DNA from: Diphasiastrum complanatum
Taxonomy: Eukaryota > Streptophyta > Lycopodiopsida > Lycopodiales > Lycopodiaceae
Length of the DNA stretch: 64,000 nt
Assembly (NCBI GenBank): GCA_029204225.1
Contig: MU831952.1
Span: 30,958-94,957 of the forward strand
Direction of reading: 5' to 3'
Numbering within the stretch: the stretch's first letter is position 1; every line of letters begins with the position of its first letter. Below, piece after piece: positions 59,287-64,000 of this stretch. Position numbers and translations under genes: made by a program. The notes beneath the pieces were generated by a model, which did not search any database, was not told the DNA's origin, and worked only from the letters and a program-made list of their open reading frames with translations.

Positions 59287-59645
59287 ATGGTATTTGAGCG
59301 CCTCTGCTGAATTAACTATTTCTAATAGTGGTATGAGAGCATTAGGTTTCTTGATTTTACTTTTCATCTGTAACTTCAAATTGTAGAACATTCAACTAAT
59401 GGAGTCATCCACTGAAAATAGAATCATTGAGAAATTAAATGGTGAAAACTTCTATAGGTGAAAGTTAAAAATCAAAATGATCTTAATAGAAAAGGATCTT
59501 TGGGAGTTGGTAGACGAAAACCAACGGATCTTGATCTCCTAGCACAATGGAAGATCAAAGTTGGCAAAGCACTTGCCATGATCACCTTGAACATGAGAGA
59601 CTCTCTCATCTCTCATGTGATGGGACAAGAGAAATAGAAGAACGA
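59287..59645 (+). pseudogene. Copia gag start remnant with primer-site-like motifs
   Basis: TGGTATTTGAGC (59288) and TGGTATGAGAGC (59328) precede an ATG at 59399. Reading with frame changes: MESSTENRIIEKLNGENFYR, KLKIKMILIEKDLWELVDEN, LLAQWKIKVGKALAMITLNM, the copia Gag N-terminal pattern (..NFxxWKxxMxxxL..). Confidence 0.6.
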
Positions 59646-61044
59646 GAATGGAGAAGAGAGTAGGAATATTGTGGAACAGCTCTCCCGTTCTAATCAGCTG
59701 CTAGGTGCAAAAACAGTCTAATAGACAGCTTATGCTAAAGATAATCACAGCTTTATGCATTCTGATAGCCCAACAGGATCTTAAAAATTAATTCATATTC
59801 TAAGAACAAGAGTACAGTCCACCAAAGAGATTGGAGATGGTTTGTGTATATAGTTCTGAAATAAATGGAAGAGCAGTATGATATCACGAGTTCCTCAGAC
59901 ATCAAAGACTGCCATCGTCTGATCAGAAACTGAGGAGTCGTAGACGTCCGTGTTCTAATTAGAGTGAGTATACAAGCGCGATCAAACAGCAATGAAAGTG
60001 CATTCAATCACAACATGCATTCATCTATGTAGTACACAAATAAAAACAAGTTGATGCTATATTACACTGAAGCACAATACAAATAGCAATTACAACATAA
60101 AATGATGACGTAATTGGGAGGCTCAAATAATGCGTCTCATGGATGGAACAACCAATAATTTGTTATTGGATGATCTATTTATAGATTTCATCCGTGTATT
60201 AACTACAATAAATGATTGTCACCTAATTAGGTAAGCCGCTTGTAATTGGAAGTATATGGCTTCTGTGACAACTATACATAGTGTATACTGTCAACACATA
60301 GGGAATGTTGACGTGGACGAGGGCGTTGCAAATTCTCTCACTTTGCTTTATAAGGGAAGTGGCTTTCTCTCACTTCGCAAATTTGGGAAGTGGCTAGGAA
60401 CGTTCCTCGTTCAAAGTAGATGACCTTCAGCATTTTTCTCTCTCTTCGGGATTTTGCGAATAAGACGAAGGTGTCTTTAAAACAGTTCAACATGAAAAAT
60501 AGATGACCTTCGGGATTTTTCTCTCTCTTCGAACACAAAGTTGAAGGTGTTAAAAATATTTGAACTCTTGAACTTTCGTGAACATTTCGCAAAAAAGTCG
60601 AGGGTGTTTAAAATAGTTGAACTTTGGACTGTCACGAAACTTTCGTGAACATTTCGCGAAGCTGTCTCGAACATAGTTCATTTCTGCAGACTGTCTCGAA
60701 AACAATGTAAATCTTCAGACTTGTTCTAAATGCAAGTTTTGTGGAAGTCCTTGAAGATGGCCAAGTCTTCAATGACTTCAATGTATTAAACTTAAAATTT
60801 GAACTTAAAATTATAATGGGATTGGTTACCATTTGCTGGAGATCAGCAGGAAGCCTGTTGTGGACATTCTTCAAATAAAATGGTTGTCTAAGTTTGTGAT
60901 TCCTGCAGGTATCAGATGAGCAGACGTAGAACCAAAGTTGGTTTCACTTGACCCTAGATCAATGATCAATAAACATGTAGGAAGATTCATGAAATAGAAA
61001 TTAGTCATTCACCAAGGAGACAACTGTGGGCTTAATTTCCAACA
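59646..61044 (-). repeat. Minus-strand copia 3' LTR region, left end unresolved
   Basis: The right edge TTTCCAACA at 61044 (minus TGTTGGAAATTAAGCCC) abuts the polypurine tract. Inside, 60340-60720 has repeated motifs TTCGTGAACATTTCGC, GTTGAACTTTGGACTGTC and TCTCTCTTCG. I could not find the other LTR end, so the left limit is a placeholder. No gene. Confidence 0.4.
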
Positions 61045-61440
61045 GTCCCCCTTAAGGTCATGGTTGGTGCCTTGGTATTTTTGTCAGGTTCAGCATGCTG
61101 AAGAACTTCTGGTGCTTGATCATGGGAAGCGCTTTGGTGAAGATGTATGCAACCATTTATGTTGTGGATCAGTATTGAAGGATCACTTGCCCTGAGAAAA
61201 CTTTCTCCCGAATGAAATGATACTGGATTTCTATGTGCTTGAATTTGCCATGAAATATGGGATTCAGTGATAGTGAAATATAGCTCAAGTTGTCACACAT
61301 AATGGTGGTAGCATTAAACTGTGTGATGTAAATCGTGAAGTAACAACCTGATCCATATAGCTTCTTTTGAAGCTTGGCATGCTGCGATGTATGGAGATAA
61401 ACGTGAAGGTAGGTCTGAAAATGATTTTAAGCCATCTTAA
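61045..61440 (-). pseudogene. Copia RNase H end and polypurine tract (remnant A)
   Basis: Minus strand with frame changes: ASKEAIWIRLLLHDL, MCDNLS, LNPIFHGKFKHIEIQYHFIR, EKVFSG, IFTKALPMIKHQKFFSMLNL. Then TTAAGGGGGAC polypurine tract (61055-61045) and the LTR. Confidence 0.65.
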
Positions 61441-62032
61441 AGACAGCGTCGCTTTTTTCGAAAGGTGAAAAATGCGACATTATGGCAAAAATCTTTTCCA
61501 AGGACAGTGCCTCTTTATCTAAGGAGGCGAAAAACGCTACAGTGGGACAATGTCCCTTTTTCTAAAGGTAGGTGTCGCTTTTTTCGAAAGGCGAAAAGGT
61601 CGAAGGACGAAAAAGCCGACTATAGGGCAAAAAACAGTTATAAGGCTAGTGTCCCACCTTCAAGGGCATGTGTCCTCTTTTTTAAGGACAGTTGTAGCTT
61701 TTTCGAAAAAGCGACAAAAAAGCCGACTTTAGGGCAAAAACCAGTTCTAAGGCAAACGTCGCTTTTCTAAGGGTGACTGTCTCTTTTTCTAAGGGTCTAA
61801 ACCTTTTTAAGGCATTTTAGGAACACTTTCTCCTTTTTCGCAAAAATGCGAAGAATGCAACAGTGTCGAAAAAAGTTCTCAAAATTATTTTCGAAGTGTT
61901 TTAGACCTAGGGATAAATTTTTCTCATGACCCAAAAATGCAGACTATGCGAAACACAGTTCAAAATGCACAGTCGCTAAAAGCAACAAAGGAAAAATGCT
62001 AAGGCTTTGAAAGATAGAAACAAATAGTTTCT
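61441..62032. repeat. Diverged repeats rich in palindromes
   Basis: About five 80-100 bp units built from GTCGCTTTTTTCGAAAGGCG, GACAATGTCCCTTTTTCTAA and GGGCAAAAACCAGTTCTAAG. GCTTTTTCGAAAAAGC near 61693 is a perfect 16-bp palindrome. Lies between two minus-strand copia remnants. No gene. Confidence 0.6.
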
Positions 62033-63830
62033 TCAGCTCCCTCTCAAAGCTGGTATTTTTCTAATTCCTAAGCTTGTGCGCTGCTTCTCAAAAATCGCCT
62101 TGTCAAGAGGCTTCGTGAAGATATAAGTCACCATCTGCTTCGTTGGAATAAACTCGGTCTTCAGCCTGTCTTTCTCAACCAGATCTCTTATCAGATGATA
62201 TCTGATAGCAATGTGATTCGTTCTGGAATGAAACACTGGATCTTTCGTCAGATGAATGGCAGGTGTATTATCCATAAATAGTAGCAGCGGCTCGTTGGAG
62301 TTCTCTCCCAGTCCGTCAAGGAACTGCTTGAGCCATGTAAGCTCGTTTGCCATCTTGGCTACTGCAACATACTCTGCTTTGCAGGATGATTGCGCGATCA
62401 CGGTCTGTTGCTTCCTGCTGATCCATATCACAGCTACATCGGCTGCTATTGGGCATCCTCCTAAGATGCTCTTGTAGTGATCTTTCAGGGATGCCCAACT
62501 TGCATCGCTTTGTAGAATTTGATCTGGAATCCTTCATGCTGAGAAATTCCAAGGATATGAGAGTGTGATCCTTCTTCTTATACCACTGTCTGGCAAACTG
62601 TTTTGGTTCGTATATGCTTCTTTGCATTTGGCAGGCGTAGTTGGCAAAGCGTGAGCAGATGAATCCTGGCGGTTGGTCCATATAGACCTCTTCATTCAAC
62701 TCGTCGTGTAGGAAGGCGGGCTTCTCATCCACTATGTAGATCTTGAGACTGTATGCTGCTGCATATGCAAATAACAAGCGTAAGGGAAAATGCTTTATGA
62801 CTAGAGAAAAGGTTTCAGTATAGTCAACACCATACTTCTGAGAGAAAACTTTAGCCACCAATCTGGCCTTTTATTTTGATATGTTGCCATCAGGTCCATA
62901 CTTGTACTTGAAAACCCATTTGCACTTTACAGTCTTCCTGTCCGCTGGTAATGGCTCCAGATTCCAGACATTGTTCTGTTCCATGGAATGCATCTCGTCT
63001 TCCATCGCTTTAATCCACTTGTCCTTCTCTGGACAGGTGATAGCTTCCTCATATGTTTGAGGTTCTCCTCCAAATCCATAGAACTCCTCTGATATAGAGG
63101 CAGAGCTGTTAGGTACAAATCTAAGAGGTGCTCTTCTTTCTCATGTGGATCTTCTTGGAGAGTCCGCAGTCAGTTCGATGGCCTTGTCTTTGTCAAGTTT
63201 CTTGCATTTGCTGACTGCTGATTTATGGTGAGTAGCAGGTGTCCTGGGTACAGGATGTGCGCCTTGCTGCTCATCGTCTGAACAGTCGCTCTGTCCATCT
63301 GGGATCTGAGCATCTTGTTCTGGGTGCTCAAGGTCCGCTCCCTCCATAGATGTTGGCAGGTCATAGTAGCCTCTGGTCAAGATTTTGTAGCCAACTGGAT
63401 CTCTGTCAGCCATTGTCTTGGACTCATCACATTTGACATCTCTGACAGTCTTGATCTGTTTGTTGTCAGACATGTAGATCTTGTAGTATGATGAGTGAAC
63501 ATCATAACTTACGAGGAATCTCTGCTCCTTTCTTTTCTGATCTGGAATGTGGGTGTATGCAACACATCCAAAAATGCGCACATGTGTCAGACTTGGTTTG
63601 TTGCCCCACAAAACCTCGTGTGGCGTGGTATGTGCAACGCTAGATCTACCGGTCCTGTTCTGCAGGTAGTTGGCTGTAGCTACTACTTCAGCCCATAAAA
63701 ATTTTGATGCCTTTGAATAGGCCATTGTGGATCTCGCAGCTTCCACGAGGCAAAAAAGCAGCAACAACAACATTCGAACTCCATCAATGCGGCGAAATTC
63801 AAGGAGCATATTGTCGCAACATACCAACAC
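62033..63830 (-). pseudogene. Copia pol remnant B (integrase end, RT, RNase H)
   Basis: Minus strand. Integrase C-terminal part 63830-63141: LVEAARSTMAYSKASKFLWA, TPHEVLWGNKPSLTHVRIFG-CVAYTHIP. Insert/RT 63118-62316: CIPWNRTMSG, KVFSQKYGVDYTETFSLVIK, FLHDELNEEVYMDQPPGF; the catalytic YVDD part is deleted. RNase H 62431-62033: WISRKQQTVIAQSSCKAEYV, FMDNTPAIHLTKDPVFHSRT-NHI, YIFTKPLDKAIFEKQRTSLG. Upstream integrase core, gag and LTRs are missing. Confidence 0.8.
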
Positions 63831-64000
63831 ATAATTGCTATATTTATGTAGTATTTAGATTGTTCCCCAAGGAGATAGCACTTAATAAGCTATTTAATTA
63901 ATACAAACTTGACTTATTTCGAATGAAATGGAGTCGAATGAAAATCTGGTTGTCAACAGACATTTTATAAGTAACCAGTATCACTTGTATTGTGGTGTGT
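63831..64000. other. Right end of the window, nothing recognised
   Basis: AT-rich sequence upstream of the copia remnant. No motif. Confidence 0.5.

Overview
The window looks like nuclear DNA of a land plant with a large, repeat-rich genome. I infer a seedless vascular plant such as a fern, but the sequence does not prove it. The grounds are spliced host-gene exons with GT-AG borders, plant-type Ty1/copia and Ty3/gypsy elements with initiator-Met-tRNA primer sites, LINE debris with long (CT)n tails, and no bacterial features.

The central result is that bases 976 to 46825 (minus strand) hold most of ONE host gene, a plant pantothenate kinase of the PANK2 type. Twelve coding exons (1590 nt, 530 codons) join in frame with GT-AG introns: start ATG at 46825-46823, exons 1-8 at 46825-41885, exons 9-10 at 28120-27615, exon 11 at 21093-20882 and exon 12 at 1024-976. 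The gene runs off the left edge, so the second (phosphatase, DUF89/ARMT1-like) domain is outside the window. A probable non-coding leader exon lies near 48915-49090. Introns 8, 10 and 11 are 13.8, 6.5 and 19.9 kb and are packed with transposons. Most of the 'intergenic' sequence here is therefore intronic.

Intron 11 (1025-20881) holds LINE tails and an ORF1-only LINE copy (1801-3608), a LINE ORF2 scrap (4745-4925), a copia scrap (5060-5960), a 292-bp tandem repeat, and a Ty3/gypsy chromovirus cut in two. Its 5' half (7359-11327, minus) and 3' half (18250-19842, plus) face opposite ways but share the same 5-bp target duplication and abut at the same integrase codon. This marks an inversion of 7359-18249. 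The inverted segment also carries a tandem array of primer-site-bearing units (15878-17165) with a 481-bp insertion.

Intron 10 (21094-27614) holds a second chromovirus remnant, an LTR with primer site, CT microsatellites and a Gly/Arg-rich reading frame. Intron 8 (28121-41884) holds a head-to-tail chain of LINE copies (about 30060-41400). Each copy starts directly after the (CT)n tail of the one before. The fourth copy is split by a complete, apparently young copia element (34662-40522, one open 1316-codon frame, LTRs identical by eye, 5-bp target duplication).

Upstream of the gene (49.1-64 kb) are decayed elements: a copia 3' end with LTR, a gypsy pol without chromodomain (51.0-55.1 kb) with an extra downstream ORF region, polypurine tract and 1247-bp LTR, a copia gag scrap, and two minus-strand copia remnants. 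I saw no tRNA or rRNA gene and no CRISPR.
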